DNA of 64,000 nt from JAWKJY01 sp041393535 (GCA_041393535.1 JAWKJY010000008.1:124001-188000); one strand, 5' to 3'; shown: positions 47,248 through 57,926, numbered from the stretch's first letter. The notes: generated by a model not told the origin, from the sequence alone. Numbers and translations are program-made.

Positions 47248-48273
47248 TCAGGGCAGCAGCACGACCTTGCCGAAGTGGCCGCGGCCCTCGAGCAGCTCCG
47301 TCGCGGCGCGCGCCTCGGCGAGCGGTAGGGCCGCGTGCACGAGCGGCGTCACGCGACCGTGCGCCGCGAGCGCCAGCACCGTCCGCACCTCGTCGCTCGT
47401 GAACGCCGACGAGCCGAGCACGCGCTTCTGGCCGCGGAAGAACGGGATGATGTCGAACGGGACGACCTCGCCGGCGTGGCCGCCCGCGACGACCATCCGA
47501 CCGTTGCGCGAGAGCGCGTCGAGCCCCCGCTGGAACGAGTCGCCGCCGACGTGCTCGAACACCAGGTCCGCGCCCGCGCCGCCGGTCGCCTCCATGACCG
47601 CGTCGGGCACCGACTCGCGGGTGTAGTCGATCGCGCGCTCGAGGCCCAGCGCCTCGGCGCGGTCGAGCTTCTCCCGGGAGCTCGCCGTCCCGATGGTGAA
47701 GGCGCCCGTGAGGGTCGCCAGCTGGAGCGCCGCCGAGCCGATCCCGCTCGCGACCGAGTTGATCAGGACCGTCTCGCCCGCGCGCAGCCCGCCCATCGTG
47801 AAGAGCATGTGCCAGGCGGTCGCGAACGCGATCGGCGTCGCAGCGGCCTGGGCGTCGCCGAGCTCGTCCGGCACCGGGATGAGCATCGACGCGGGGCAGC
47901 GGAGGTGCGTCGCGTGGCCGCCGTCGCAGGCGAGGCTGACCAGGCCGGCCTGCGGGCAGAGGTTCTCGGTCCCGCCCCTGCACCAGCGGCAGCTCCCGCA
48001 CGTCCGGTAGAGGTAGACGTACGCGCGCTGGCCGGCGGACCAGCCCTCGACGCCCGCGCCGACCGCCTCGACCGTTCCGACGGGCTCGAGCCCCGGGGTG
48101 GGGAACGGCAGCGGGAAGCGCGACGTGCCCTGCCCGGATGTCGACGTCGACGTGGTTCAGCGCGGAAGCGTTCGACCCGGAGGACGACCTCGCCGGCGCC
48201 GGGCGTCCGGGTCGGGGAGCTCCTCGAGCCGCAGGACGGGGCCGCCGTGCTCGTGGATCCTGATCGCCTGCAT
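47248..48273 (-). CDS. zinc-type medium-chain alcohol dehydrogenase/quinone reductase, frame-broken N-terminus
   Basis: About 341 residues from ATG at 48273, preceded by AGGAGG. MQAIRIHEHGGPVLRLEELPDP starts it; GAGEVVLRVERF and ALNHVDVDIRAGH follow in two other frames, with breaks at about 48205, 48170 and 48120. The rest is clean: a structural-zinc Cys cluster (CGSCRWCRGGTENLCPQAGL), the NAD(P) fold ETVLINSVASGIGSAALQLA and GADLVFEHVGGDSF. Oxidises or reduces an alcohol, aldehyde or quinone; substrate unknown. Divergent from the flavoprotein gene. Confidence 0.8.
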
Positions 48274-48369
48274 CGCTCCTCCTCCCGTCGGGACGGCAGC
48301 AGTCTCCCACAGCCGATGCCTGCGCGTCGCCCGACTGCGACGGCTCGCCCCCGGTCGAGAATGCCGCCG

Positions 48370-49800
48370 ATGGCCGGCCAGGGCTTCGACGTCGTGATCG
48401 CGGGCGCGGGCACCGCGGGCTCGTCTGCGCGATCGCGGCGGCGGCGCGACGCCCGCGTCGCCGTGGTCGAGAAGACCGGCGAGGTGGGCGGCACGCTCCC
48501 GCTCTCGGCCGGCCGGCTCGCGGCCGCCGGGACGCGCCTCCAGCGCGCGCAGGGGATCGCCGACACCGCCGGGCCGCGTACGCACGGCCGACGTGCTGCG
48601 GATCGGCCACGGTCTCGCCGACCAAGCGCTCGTCCGGCTGGCAGCCCGCGAGGGCGGCTCGACCCTCGACTGGCTCGACTCGCTCGGCGCGGCTTCGGGA
48701 GCCCGGCCCGGTGAGCGACGACCTGGACGAGCCGTACGGGACGCCACGGCTCTACCGCGCCGTCGAGCGCGGTCGCACGCTGCTCGCCGCGCTGGCGCCC
48801 CTGTGGCAGGCGGCCGTCGACGAGGGGGCGATCCAACCGCTCCTGCGCCGGCGGGCGATCGACCTGGTCGTCGAGGGCGGCGCGGTCGTCGGCGTCCGGG
48901 TCGAGCGGACGGACGGCCTGGTCGGCGAGCTGCGCGCGCGCTCGATCGTGCTCGCGACCGGCGGCTACGGCGCGCGCAGGGAGCTGCACGCCGAGCTGGG
49001 CCGGCGTGCCGCGCCTCGTCTCGGCCGCCCGGCCGGCGTCGACCGGCGACGGGATCGTGCTCGCCCGCCGCGTCGGCGCCGCGATCCGCGGCACGGACGT
49101 CACGCTCGCCGTCGCGGGCGGGATCGAGCAGGAGCCGCTCTCGGGGCGCTCTGACTGGTGGGACGGCCACGCGCTGCTCGATCCGCAGGCGCGCCCGCCG
49201 CGCGAGCTCCAGGTGAATGCGCGCGGCGAGCGCTTCCACGCGGAGGACGACCCGAGCCCCGCGCGACGCCTGCGCGCGCTGCTCGAGCAGCCGGACCAGG
49301 CGGCGTGGCTCGTCTTCGACGAGGCGGCCCTCCAGGGGGCGCCGCTCGTCCCCGCCTGGTCGCGCCGCGACCTGATCGAGCGCAGCGCGACCGGGCGCTA
49401 CGCGTGGGCGGCGCCGGACGTCCCGACGCTCGCGCGGCGCGCGGGGATCGACCCGGAGGGGCTCGTGCGCACGATCGAGACGTGGAACGTGGCCGTCCGC
49501 ACCGGGGACGATCCGCTCGGGCGCCGCGACCCGTGGCCGCCGATCGCGACGTCGCCGGTCTACGCGATCCGCACCTGCGCCGTGACGCTCGCGACGCCGG
49601 CCGGGCTCGCGGTCGACGCGGAGCTGCGCGTGCTGCGCGACGACGGCGAGCCGATCCCGGGCCTCTACGCCGCGGGCGAGGTGCTGGGCGCCGCGGCGAC
49701 GAGCGGCGACGGCCCGTGCGCCGGAATGCCGCTCACCTCGGCGCTGACGTTCGGCCGTCTCCTCGGCGAGCGGCTCGCGCTCCGGCGCTTCGCCCCCTGA
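48370..49800 (+). CDS. FAD_binding_2 flavoprotein (fumarate-reductase/ketosteroid-dehydrogenase type), multiply frame-broken
   Basis: N-terminal FAD motif FDVVIAGAGTAG followed by VAVVEKTGEVGGTLPLSAGRLAAAGT. The middle is RIGHGLADQALVRLAAREGGSTLDWLDSLG and DGLVGELRARSIVLATGGYG. The C-terminal part is EPIPGLYAAGEVLGAAATSGDGPCAGMPLTSALTFGRLLGE. Breaks at about 48430, 48580, 48705 and 49010 put these in different frames. All conserved blocks are present and in order, so a functional gene with assembly errors is plausible, but a young pseudogene cannot be excluded. ATG at 48361 is an alternative start. Confidence 0.75.
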
Positions 49801-49827
49801 TCCCGCGCGGGCTCGCCCGTCCGCCGC

Positions 49828-52180
49828 TCAGCCGCGCAGCAGCGCCCGCACCCGGTCGGGCGTGAGCGGCGTGCGCGTCACCTCGGCGCCCAGGTGCGCG
49901 ATCGCGTCCTGCACCGCGTTCACGATCGCCGACGGCGCCGCCACGTTGCCGCCCTCGCCCGCCCCCTTGACGCCGCCCTCGGTGACCGTCGAGGGCGTCT
50001 CGATGTGGGCGAGCGCCATCGGCGGGATCTCGAGGGTCGTCGGGTAGAGGTAGTCGAGCAGCGTGCCGGCGAGGAAGTTCCCGTCCTCGTCGTACGGGAG
50101 CTCCTCGTAGAGCGCGGCGCCGATCCCCTGCGCGCTCGCGCCCGCGAGCTGTCCCTCGACGAGGGTCGGGTTCAGCATCACGCCGCAGTCGTCGACGAAG
50201 GCGAGCCGGTCGATCCGCACGACGCCGGTCTCGGGGTCGACCTCGACGATCGCCGCGCAGCAGCCGTTCGAGTACGTCTCGGGCGGGTCGTACGAGCGCG
50301 TCGAGGTCAGGTACGGGTCGATGTCCGGCGGGCGCTTGCCGCCGACGAAGGCGCCGAAGTACGCGGTGTACCCGAGCATCAGCATCTCGATCGACCGGTC
50401 GGGCGCGCCGCGGACGACCGCCTTGCCGTCGACGAGCTCGATGTCCTCGGGCGCCACCTCGAGGTTGTACGCGGCGATCCGCTTCAGCTTGTCCGCCACC
50501 TCGTCGCAGGCGCGCGCGAGCGAGCCGAAGCCGACGACGGCGCTTCGGCTGCCGTAGGAGCCGGTCCCGTAGACCGTGCGGTCCGTGTCGCCCTGGACGA
50601 CCTTGACGCTCTCGAACGCGACGCCGAGCCGGTCGGCGACGACCTGCGCGAGGACGGTGCGGTGGCCCTGGCCGTGCGCGTGCAGCCCCGTCGTGACCAG
50701 CACGGAGCCGTCCGGCTCGACCGTGACCGAGGACGCGTCGAGGTAGTCGAACGGGAAGCCCATCCGCTTCGCCATCGCGCTCGCCCAGCCGCCCGGCTCG
50801 ACGAACGGGCTGACGCCGAGCCCGAGCAGGCGGCCCTCGGCGCGGACGGCCGCCTGCCGCTCGCGGAAGCCGTCCCAGCCGACGAGCTCGAGCGCGAGCC
50901 GCTGCGACGCGGCGTAGGAGCCGCCGTCGTACGCGCAGCCGGTCGGCGACACCTGCGGCTCGTCGCCGATCGTGTTGCGGAGCCGCAGCTCGACGGGGTC
51001 GATCCCGAGCTCCCGGGCCGCCTGGTCGACGAGCGCCTCGCGCGCGGCCTGGCCGCTCGACCAGCCGACCGCGCGGTAGGCCGCCGTCGGGCACTTGTTG
51101 GTGAAGGCGCAGTCGATCTCCCAGCGCACCGCCTCGAGCCGGTAGATCCCGGGCAGCAGGACGGCGGCGCACATCGGGTCGACGAGGCCGGTGAACGGGG
51201 AGGAGGCGTACGCGCCGGTGTCGCCGACGTAGCGCCCGCGCATCGCGAGGAAGGTGCCGTCGGCCATGACCGCGAGCTCGAGGTCCATGACGACCTCCTT
51301 CGCGTGGTAGCTCGCGGCGAGCGCCTCGTAGCGGTCCTCGACCCACTTGACCGGCCGGCCGAGCCGGATCGACGCGAGCGCGGCGAGCAGCTCCTCCGGA
51401 TTGACCTGGATCTTCAGCCCGAAGCCGCCGCCGACGTCCGGGGCGATCACGCGCAGCTGCTTCTCGGTCAGGCCGAGCGGATGGCACATGAGCGTGCGTG
51501 CGAGCCCGGGCACCTGGCTCGAGAGCCAGAGCGTCAGCTCCTCCTCGCCGGCGTCCCAGGAGGCGAGGATCGCGCGGCCCTCGAGCGGCAGCGCATGGAC
51601 GCGGCCGTAGTGGAAGCGCTTGCGCACGACCCGGTCGGCACGCGCGAAGGCGCCCTCGACGTCGCCGTGCTCCTCGCTCGCGCGCAGGAACGAGTTCCCC
51701 GGGATGTCGTCGTGGAGCTGCGGCGCGCCGGGCGCGAGCGCGGCCTCCGGGTCGACGACGGCGGGGAGGGGCTCGTAGTCGACCTCGACGAGCCGGACCG
51801 CGTCCTCGGCGACGTAGCGCGAGGTCGCGACGACCATCGCGACCGGCTCGCCCGCGAAGCGGACGCGGTCGGCGGCCAGGATCGGCCGGGCGTTCGCGTG
51901 CACGTCGTCGCGCGGGAGCGCGCCGACGACCGGCCCGAGGCTCTCGACGTCCGCGGCGACGTAGACGGCGTGGACGCCCGGGAGCGCCCGGGCCGCCTCG
52001 ACGTCGACGCGGGTGACCCGCGCGTGGCCGTGCGGGCTGCGGACGAAGGCCGCGTGCAGCGTCCCCCCGGCAGCTGGACGTCGTCGACGAACTGGCCCTT
52101 GCCGCGCAGGAGCCGCGGGTCGCTCGACCCGCTCCATCCGGCGGCCGACGCACGGCGCGCTCGGTCGTCCCGGTCGTCAT
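49828..52180 (-). CDS. xanthine-dehydrogenase-family molybdopterin subunit (CoxL-like), frame-broken N-terminus
   Basis: About 780 residues. Molybdopterin-binding blocks: VGGGFGLKIQVNPEELLAAL, FTNKCPTAAYRAVGW, GLHAHGQGHRTVLAQVVAD, and the catalytic Glu in VKGAGEGGNVAAPSAIVNAV. The CO-dehydrogenase Cys loop (AYRCSFR) is absent, so this is an organic-substrate hydroxylase, not a form I CO dehydrogenase. The start ATG at 52180 overlaps the iron-sulfur subunit stop. Two breaks at about 52133 and 52070 affect only the N-terminal 40 residues. Likely hydroxylates an N-heterocycle or aldehyde. Confidence 0.9.
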
Positions 52181-52680
52181 GCCCGTGCCTCCCCGCGCAG
52201 CTCGGCCGCCGCGGCGACGACCGCGGCGACGATGGTCTGGTAGCCCGTGCAGCGGCAGACGTTCCCGGCGAGGTGCGCGCGGATCGTCGCCTCGTCCGGG
52301 TCGGGCTCGCGCTCGAGCAGGTCGAGCGAGGCGAGCAGGAAGCCCGAGGTGCAGTAGCCGCACTGGAGCGCATGGTGGCGCTGGAACGCGCGCTGCAGCG
52401 GGTGCAGCTCCTCGCCCGGCGCGAGGCCCTCGACCGTCTCGACCCGGCAGCCATCCGCCTGGACGGCGAAGAGCAGGCACGACCGGACCGGCCGCCCGTC
52501 GACGCGGACGGTGCACGCGCCGCAGACGCCCTGCTCGCAGCCGACGTGCGTGCCGGTCAGCCCCAGCTCGTGGCGCAGGAAGTCCGAGAGGAGCAGGCGC
52601 GGCTCGGCGATCGCCCGCCGCTCCTCGCCGTTGACGACGAGTCGGACGACCGTCTCGCCGTCGAGGATCCGCCCGCTCAT
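52177..52680 (-). CDS. [2Fe-2S] subunit of molybdenum hydroxylase (CoxS-like)
   Basis: 167 residues. The plant-type ferredoxin cluster is CEQGVCGACTVRVDGRPVRSC; the second cluster domain has CGYCTSGFLL and NVCRCTGYQTI. Full set of eight cluster Cys present. It passes electrons from the molybdenum site to the FAD subunit. Its ATG overlaps the FAD-subunit stop and its stop overlaps the large subunit start. Confidence 0.95.
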   Translation of the reverse strand: MSGRILDGETVVRLVVNGEERRAIAEPRLLLSDFLRHELGLTGTHVGCEQGVCGACTVRVDGRPVRSCLLFAVQADGCRVETVEGLAPGEELHPLQRAFQRHHALQCGYCTSGFLLASLDLLEREPDPDEATIRAHLAGNVCRCTGYQTIVAAVVAAAAELRGEARA

Positions 52681-53543
52681 CGCGCACCTCCGTCCGTCGC
52701 CTGGGCGAGCGCCCGCCGCACCATCGCGGCCGCGGCCTCGCGTCGATACTCCGCGGAGGCGTGGCCGTCGCCGCGCGTGTCGAGCGCGAGCGCCGCCGCT
52801 GCCGCCTCGTCCCGCGCGGCCGCGTCCGCGAGCGGCCGGCCGACGAGCGCCTGCTCGGCCGCCGCGAGCCGGATCGGCCGGTCGGCGACGCCGAAGACCG
52901 CGACCCGGGCCGAGCGGCACGTGCCCGCCTCGTCCACCTCGACGGCGACCGCGGCGCCGGCGAGCGCGAAGTCGCCCTGCTTGCGCGCGACCTCGTCGAG
53001 CCCGACGCGCAGGCCGGGAGCGGCGGCGGGCACGCGCACCCGGACGAGCAGCTCGTCGGGCGCGAGCGCGGTCGTGAAGTAGCCCCGGAAGAGGTCGTCC
53101 GCGGCGATCGTCCGCTCGCCGCCGGGCCCGCGGGCGACGACCTCGCCGCCGAGCGCGAGCAGCACCGCGGGCAGCTCGGCGGCCGGGTCGGCGTGGGCGA
53201 TCGAGCCGCCGATCGTGCCGCGCGCGCGGACGGTCGGGTACGCGACGCGCTGCAGGCCGCGGACGACGAGCGGCGCGGCCGCCGCGACCGCGGGCGAGCG
53301 CTCGACGTCGGCCTGGCGCGCGGTCGCGCCCAGCTCGACGACGCCGTTCGCCGCGATCCCGTCGAGCCCGGCGACCCGGTTCACGTCCACGAGCAGGCCC
53401 GGCTCGGCCAGGCGCAGGTTCATCAGCGGCACGAGGCTCTGGCCTCCCGCGAGCACCTTGGCCTCGTCGCCGTGCTCGGCGAGCAGGGCGACGGCCTCGT
53501 CGACGGTCTCGACGGCCGCGTAGCGGAACGACGCTGGCTTCAC
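52677..53543 (-). CDS. FAD-binding subunit of molybdenum hydroxylase (CoxM-like)
   Basis: 288 residues from GTG at 53543, preceded by GGGGAGGAG. Motifs: KVLAGGQSLVPLMNLRLAEPGLLVDV (FAD pyrophosphate loop) and TVRARGTIGGSIAHADPAAELPAVL. The first gene of the three-gene minus-strand unit in the order FAD, Fe-S, Mo subunit. An earlier ATG would add a poorly conserved Arg/Pro-rich leader and was rejected. Confidence 0.93.
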   Translation of the reverse strand: MKPASFRYAAVETVDEAVALLAEHGDEAKVLAGGQSLVPLMNLRLAEPGLLVDVNRVAGLDGIAANGVVELGATARQADVERSPAVAAAAPLVVRGLQRVAYPTVRARGTIGGSIAHADPAAELPAVLLALGGEVVARGPGGERTIAADDLFRGYFTTALAPDELLVRVRVPAAAPGLRVGLDEVARKQGDFALAGAAVAVEVDEAGTCRSARVAVFGVADRPIRLAAAEQALVGRPLADAAARDEAAAAALALDTRGDGHASAEYRREAAAAMVRRALAQATDGGAR

Positions 53544-53563
53544 CGGCTCCTCCCCTGACCCGG

Positions 53564-53583
53564 CCCGGGGCGGCCGCCCCGGG
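53564..53583 (-). terminator. perfect 20-bp GC palindrome after the PAP2 gene
   Basis: The two 10-base arms of 53564-53583 are exact reverse complements. It lies 32 bases past the PAP2 stop and 21 bases before the CoxM-like start on the same strand, so it may end the PAP2 transcript or act as an operator for the hydroxylase unit. Confidence 0.5.
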
Positions 53584-53614
53584 GATGGGCGGATGATAGG
53601 CGGCCGGCCGCGCG

Positions 53615-54217
53615 TCAGCCCGACGGGCGGACGAGCGTGCGGACGCGGCGCGTGCCGTCGTCCCACACGCGGCCGAGGATGTCGCTCGCGCGATCGAGCG
53701 CCCGGCGAGCGGGCGAGGCGTGGATCGCGAGCGACACGAGGCTGCCGAGCATGGCCCCCGCCAGGACGTCGGCCGGGTAGTGCACCCCGAGCAGGACGCG
53801 GCCGGCCGCGAGGATCGCCGCGAGGGCGAGCACGACGAGGCCCGCGCGACGGTTGCGCAGGAGGATCGCGACCGCGATGGCGAAGGCCGCCGTCGCGTGG
53901 TCGCTCGGGAACGACGGGTCGCTCGTGCGCGAGAGGTACAGGTGCACGACGTCCGGGTGCGCGACGTAGGGGCGGGGTCGGTCGACGAGGTGCGCGATCG
54001 GCTGCGCCAGGGCGAGCGCGAGCAGCGCGCCCGCGCCGGCCGCGAGCGCGCTGCGGCGCGTCTCGATTCGCTCGGGCCCCCGCTGGGTCACGAAGAGCAG
54101 GATGACCAGCCCGCCGAAGACCACGAGCGCCAGCTGGACGAACACGCGGACGGTGTCCTCGAAGCCGTCGTGGGCGGCGGCGAAGCCGTTGAGCGCGCGG
54201 AACACGTCGAGGTCCAC
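53615..54217 (-). CDS. PAP2-family membrane phosphatase
   Basis: 200 residues, about five helices. Phosphatase signature: LVDRPRPY, then SFPSDHATAAF, then AAGRVLLGVHYPADVLAG, giving the Arg/His catalytic set. Probable undecaprenyl-diphosphate or phosphatidic-acid phosphatase at the cell membrane. The Lys of the usual first motif (Kx6RP) is not obvious. The gene shows no clear functional tie to its neighbours. Confidence 0.9.
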   Translation of the reverse strand: MDLDVFRALNGFAAAHDGFEDTVRVFVQLALVVFGGLVILLFVTQRGPERIETRRSALAAGAGALLALALAQPIAHLVDRPRPYVAHPDVVHLYLSRTSDPSFPSDHATAAFAIAVAILLRNRRAGLVVLALAAILAAGRVLLGVHYPADVLAGAMLGSLVSLAIHASPARRALDRASDILGRVWDDGTRRVRTLVRPSG

Positions 54218-54261
54218 GCTCCCAAGCGAAGCGGCTCCTCTTCAGAGGACGATGAGAGCGC

Positions 54262-55656
54262 TCAGCGCACGGGCAGCTCGATCCACGCGTCCGCGCCGCC
54301 CGCAGGGCGGTTGCGCACGTGGGCTACGCCGCCGTGGGCCGCGGCGACGACGGCGACGAGTGCGAGCCCGAGCCCGGAGCCGCCGGCGCTGCGCGCCTCG
54401 TCGGCGCGGCTGAAGCGCTCGAAGGCGCGGGGCAGGAACGCCTTCGGCAGGCCGCTGCCCTCGTCCTCGACGTGCAGCTCGACCCGGTCGCCGACGCGTC
54501 GGGCGGAGAGCGACACCGTGCCGGCGCCGTGGCGGAGCGCGTTGTCGACGAGGTTGCCGACGGCCTGCTCGAGCCGCGCGTCGTCCGCCTCGAGCCCGAT
54601 CGGCTCGCCCGGCGCGACGACGAGCGCGCGGCCCGCCGCGTCGGCCGCGGAGCCGAAGCGGTCAGCGACGGCGCCGAGCAGGGCGGTCGCGTCGAGCAGC
54701 GTCGGGCGGAGGGGAAGCTGGCCCTGGTCGGCGCGGGCGAGCACGAGCAGGTCCTCGGCGAGCCGGGCGAGGCGGTCGGTCTCCTCGGCGGCCGAGCGCA
54801 GCGCCGCCTCGAGCTCGGCGGGGGAGCGCGGCCGGGCGAGCGCCAGCTCGAGCTCGACCTTGAGCAGCGCGAGCGGCGTGCGCAGCTCGTGGCTCGCGTC
54901 GGAGACCACGCGGCGCTCCCGGGCGAGCGCGTCCTCGAGGCGGGCGAGCATCGCGTTCAGCGTGTCGCCGAGCCGTGCGATCTCGTCGCGCGCCTCGGGC
55001 ACGGGCAGCCGCTCGCCCGGGCTCGCGCCGGAGATCGCGGCCGCGCGCCGTCGCATCCGCTCGACCGGGCGCAGGGCGGACGCGGCGAGCAGGTAGCTCG
55101 CGACCGACGTGGCGAGCAGCGCCGCGAGCCCCGTCGCGATCAGCTCGTTGCGGAGCTCGGTGAGCGCCTCGTGCCGCCGCTCGAGGGACGCCCCGACGAC
55201 GACCGCGAACGGCTCGCCGCCCACCTCGACGGGCGACGCGAGCAGGCGCGCGGCCCCGGTCGGGATCGCGTCGCCCTCCCGTCCGACGAGGATGGGCCCG
55301 GCCAGGGCGGACGCGAGGTCGCGCGGGCCGAGCAGCGGCTCGTCGATCCCGGTCGTCGCGTCGCGGACGGCCCCGGACGGGTCGAGCACCTGCGCGAAGG
55401 CGTCGGTCGGGGAGACGAGCGGCGAGCCGGCCTCGACGGCGAGCGCGGCGCCGAGCGGCGACTCCGCGACGAGCACGCGGACGTCCTCGACCCGAGAGCG
55501 CAGCCCCTCGTCGAGCTCGCGCGTCAGCTCCCGGCCGAGCCGGACGTAGACGAACAGCGCCGTCGCGGCGAGCACGAGCGCCATGCCCGACGCGAACGCC
55601 AGCGCGAGCCGCAGGCGGACGGGGAGGCGGCCGAGCAGCCCGAGCGCGGCACGCAC
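54262..55656 (-). CDS. sensor histidine kinase, OmpR-partner type
   Basis: 464 residues from GTG at 55656. First helix RLALAFASGMALVLAATALFVYV, an extracytoplasmic sensor of about 125 residues, second helix ELIATGLAALLATSVASYLL, HAMP, dimerisation domain with phospho-acceptor His256 in SDASHELRTPL, and ATPase blocks NLVDNALRHG, VEDEGSGLP and SAGGSGLGLALV. The regulator gene lies directly upstream with one base between stop and start. The sensor domain gives no clue to the signal. Confidence 0.93.
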   Translation of the reverse strand: MRAALGLLGRLPVRLRLALAFASGMALVLAATALFVYVRLGRELTRELDEGLRSRVEDVRVLVAESPLGAALAVEAGSPLVSPTDAFAQVLDPSGAVRDATTGIDEPLLGPRDLASALAGPILVGREGDAIPTGAARLLASPVEVGGEPFAVVVGASLERRHEALTELRNELIATGLAALLATSVASYLLAASALRPVERMRRRAAAISGASPGERLPVPEARDEIARLGDTLNAMLARLEDALARERRVVSDASHELRTPLALLKVELELALARPRSPAELEAALRSAAEETDRLARLAEDLLVLARADQGQLPLRPTLLDATALLGAVADRFGSAADAAGRALVVAPGEPIGLEADDARLEQAVGNLVDNALRHGAGTVSLSARRVGDRVELHVEDEGSGLPKAFLPRAFERFSRADEARSAGGSGLGLALVAVVAAAHGGVAHVRNRPAGGADAWIELPVR

Positions 55657-55657
55657 G

Positions 55658-56337
55658 TCAGCGGCCGCCGTCGCTGCGGAGCCGGTAGCCGATCCCGCGC
55701 ACGGTCTCGATCGACGTGACGCCGAACGGCCGGTCGATCTTCTCGCGCAGGTAGCGCACGTACACGTCGACGACGTTCGAGCGGAGTGTCGAAGTCGCCG
55801 TCCCAGGCGCGCTCGAGCAGGTCGTAGCGCGAGCGCCTGGCCGGGGCGGCGCATGAACGCCTCGAGCAGCGCGACCTCCTTGGCCGAGAGCGCGATCTCG
55901 ACGTCGCCGCGCCAGGCCTGCTGCGTCGCGGGGTCGAGGCGCAGGTCGCCGACCGCGAGCACGGTCGCCCGCAGCCCCGGACCGCGGCGGCCGAGCGCGC
56001 GCAGCCGCGCCAGCAGCTCCGCGAACGAGAACGGCTTGGTCAGGTAGTCGTCGGCGCCGCCGTCGAGCCCGCGCACGCGATCCTCGATCGCGTCGCGCGC
56101 GGTCAGCAGCAGGACGGGCGAGCGGACGTCGGCGGCGCGCAGGGCGCGGCAGACCTCGATCCCGTCGAGGCCCGGGAGCATCACGTCGAGGACGATCGCG
56201 TCGTAGTCGCCCGTCCGGGCGCGGACCAGCGCGGCCGGGCCGTCGCCGACGACGTCGACGACGTGACCCTCCTCGGAGAGGCCGCGCTCGAGCAGCCGCG
56301 CCAGCTTCGCCTCGTCCTCCGCCACGAGCACGCGCAC
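55658..56337 (-). CDS. OmpR/PhoB-family response regulator, frame-broken in the linker to DNA-binding domain
   Basis: Receiver domain: VAEDEAKLARLLERGL, phosphorylation site Asp51 in DAIVLDVMLPGLDG, and Lys101 in DDYLTKPFSF. The winged-helix domain runs LSAKEVALLEAFMRRPGQ, then after two slips (about 55845 and 55795) RSNVVDVYVRYLREKIDRPFG, and ends VRGIGYRL. The GTG at 56337 starts the receiver cleanly. Divergent from the NarL-type kinase, with about 125 bases between. Confidence 0.9.
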
Positions 56338-56462
56338 GGGCGCATTGTCGCCGTCGGCGCGTGCCGTCGCCGCACGGGCCGCGAGACGCCGTGCGAGTCG
56401 CGCGCAAGAAATCGAGCGCTCGGCCCTCTAGCACCGTGAGAGCTCTCGAGGGAGGAGCGGTG

Positions 56463-57926
56463 GTGAGCGTGTCTGCCCAGCACGAAGGAGTCGCCCCCGC
56501 GGCGCGTGCGCCGCGGCCCGGATCGGGCCGATCGGCCAGGATCGGCGCGGCGCTCGCGCGTCCCGTCGCGTTCCTGCGGGCCCTGCCGGCGGGGACGACC
56601 CTGCGCGGCTCCCGCGCGGTCGCGCTGCCCGGCCCGTCGGTGGCGCGCCCGCTGGCGATCTTCGCCCTCTCGGCGCTCGTCGCGTTCCTCGTCGTGGGAG
56701 TCGGCGCGTTCTTCCTCCTGCGGGGCGTGGGCGTCGACCACGCGATGTCCGGGGCGCGCGACCTGACGAGCGTGCTCGGCCGGACTGCGGTGGAGCCGGC
56801 GCTGACGGACGGGTTGCTCGCGGGGGATCCTGCGGCGATCGCGAGCCTCGACCGGGCCGTCCGGCCCGTCCTCGTGGGCACGACGGTCTCGCGCGTCAAG
56901 GTCTGGGCGCCCGACGGGCGCATCCTCTACTCGGACGACGCGCGCCTCGTCGGTGAGGCCTTCGCGCTGGCGGATGACGAGCTCGAGGTCCTCCGCACCG
57001 GCCACCCGGTCGCGGGCCTGAGCGACCTCTCCGCGCCGGAGAACCGCTTCGAGCAGCCGGCAGGCCAGCTGCTCGAGGTGTACGCGCGCGTCACCACGCC
57101 CTCGGGCGAGCCGCTGCTCTTCGAGGCCTACCACCGCGTCGACGACGTGCGCCGCGAGGGGCGGGAGGTCTGGCAGGCGTTCCTGTACGTGCTCGTCGGC
57201 GCGCTCGGCCTGCTCGCACTCGCGCAGCTGCCGCTCGCCTGGAGGCTGGCGAGCGGCCTGCGGCGTCGGATCGCGGAGCGGGATGCGTTCGCGCGAGCCG
57301 CGATCGACGCGTCCGAGCACGAGCGCCTGCGGATCGCGCGCGACCTGCACGACGGCCCCGTGCAGGACCTGGCCGGCCTGTCCCTCACCCTTGCGGCGTC
57401 CTCGGCGCGGGCGGCCGCGGCCGGCGACTGGCGCTCCGCCGAGGACCTCGGAGGAGCGGGCGCGCAGCTCCGCTCGACCGGGCGTCAGCTGCGCACCCTG
57501 CTCTTCGACCTCGGCGGCCGCCGGCTGCGCGACAGCGGGCTCGCCGCGGCCCTGGTCGAGCTGCTCGAGCCGCTCGCCGCCGCCGGTCTCGAGACGCGGG
57601 TCGAGTTCGAGGAGGGGCTCGACCTCCCGGCCGACCTGGACGCGCTGATCTTCCGCGCCACGCGCGAGGCGCTGCTCAACGTCGCCGAGCACGCGGCGGC
57701 CCGGTCGGTCGTCGTCGCCGTGCACGGGCGTCCCGGTGGGGCGCTGCTCGTCGTCCGGGACGACGGCCGCGGCTTCGACCCGGCGATCGTCGAGGAGCGC
57801 CGGCGCGAGGGCCACGTCGGCCTCGCGCTCCTCGGCGACCTCGCGGAGGGCCTCGGCGGCATCCTGCGCATCCGCTCCGCGCCCGGCGGCGGCGCCGTCA
57901 TCGAGCTCGAGGTGCCGGCCCCGTGA
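56463..57926 (+). CDS. sensor histidine kinase, NarX/LiaS (HisKA_3) type
   Basis: 487 residues from GTG at 56463, 5 bases after GGAGGAG. A long cytoplasmic N-terminus, helix LAIFALSALVAFLVVGVGAFFLL, a sensor segment (SRVKVWAPDGRILYSDDARLVGEAF), a second helix FLYVLVGALGLLALAQLPLAW, then HisKA_3 with phospho-acceptor His in RIARDLHDGPVQDLAGL and ATPase REALLNVAEHAAARSV and RDDGRGFD. Partner regulator overlaps its stop. Signal unknown. Confidence 0.9.
   Translation: MSVSAQHEGVAPAARAPRPGSGRSARIGAALARPVAFLRALPAGTTLRGSRAVALPGPSVARPLAIFALSALVAFLVVGVGAFFLLRGVGVDHAMSGARDLTSVLGRTAVEPALTDGLLAGDPAAIASLDRAVRPVLVGTTVSRVKVWAPDGRILYSDDARLVGEAFALADDELEVLRTGHPVAGLSDLSAPENRFEQPAGQLLEVYARVTTPSGEPLLFEAYHRVDDVRREGREVWQAFLYVLVGALGLLALAQLPLAWRLASGLRRRIAERDAFARAAIDASEHERLRIARDLHDGPVQDLAGLSLTLAASSARAAAAGDWRSAEDLGGAGAQLRSTGRQLRTLLFDLGGRRLRDSGLAAALVELLEPLAAAGLETRVEFEEGLDLPADLDALIFRATREALLNVAEHAAARSVVVAVHGRPGGALLVVRDDGRGFDPAIVEERRREGHVGLALLGDLAEGLGGILRIRSAPGGGAVIELEVPAP

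Noticed and set aside
47083..47328. Pentapeptide-repeat-like coding reading of the 15-bp repeats (DMSLE DVSAA DVSGR)
   Set aside because: Only three units, not the A(D/N)LXX pattern, and the frame then runs antisense into the alcohol dehydrogenase gene.
48370..49800. Calling the FAD flavoprotein a pseudogene
   Set aside because: All conserved blocks are present in order and similar breaks affect many other genes here, so error is more likely than decay; left as a gene with caution.
49828..52180. Form I CO dehydrogenase large subunit
   Set aside because: The AYRCSFR active-site loop is absent (AAYRAVGW instead), so an organic-substrate molybdenum hydroxylase is the better call.
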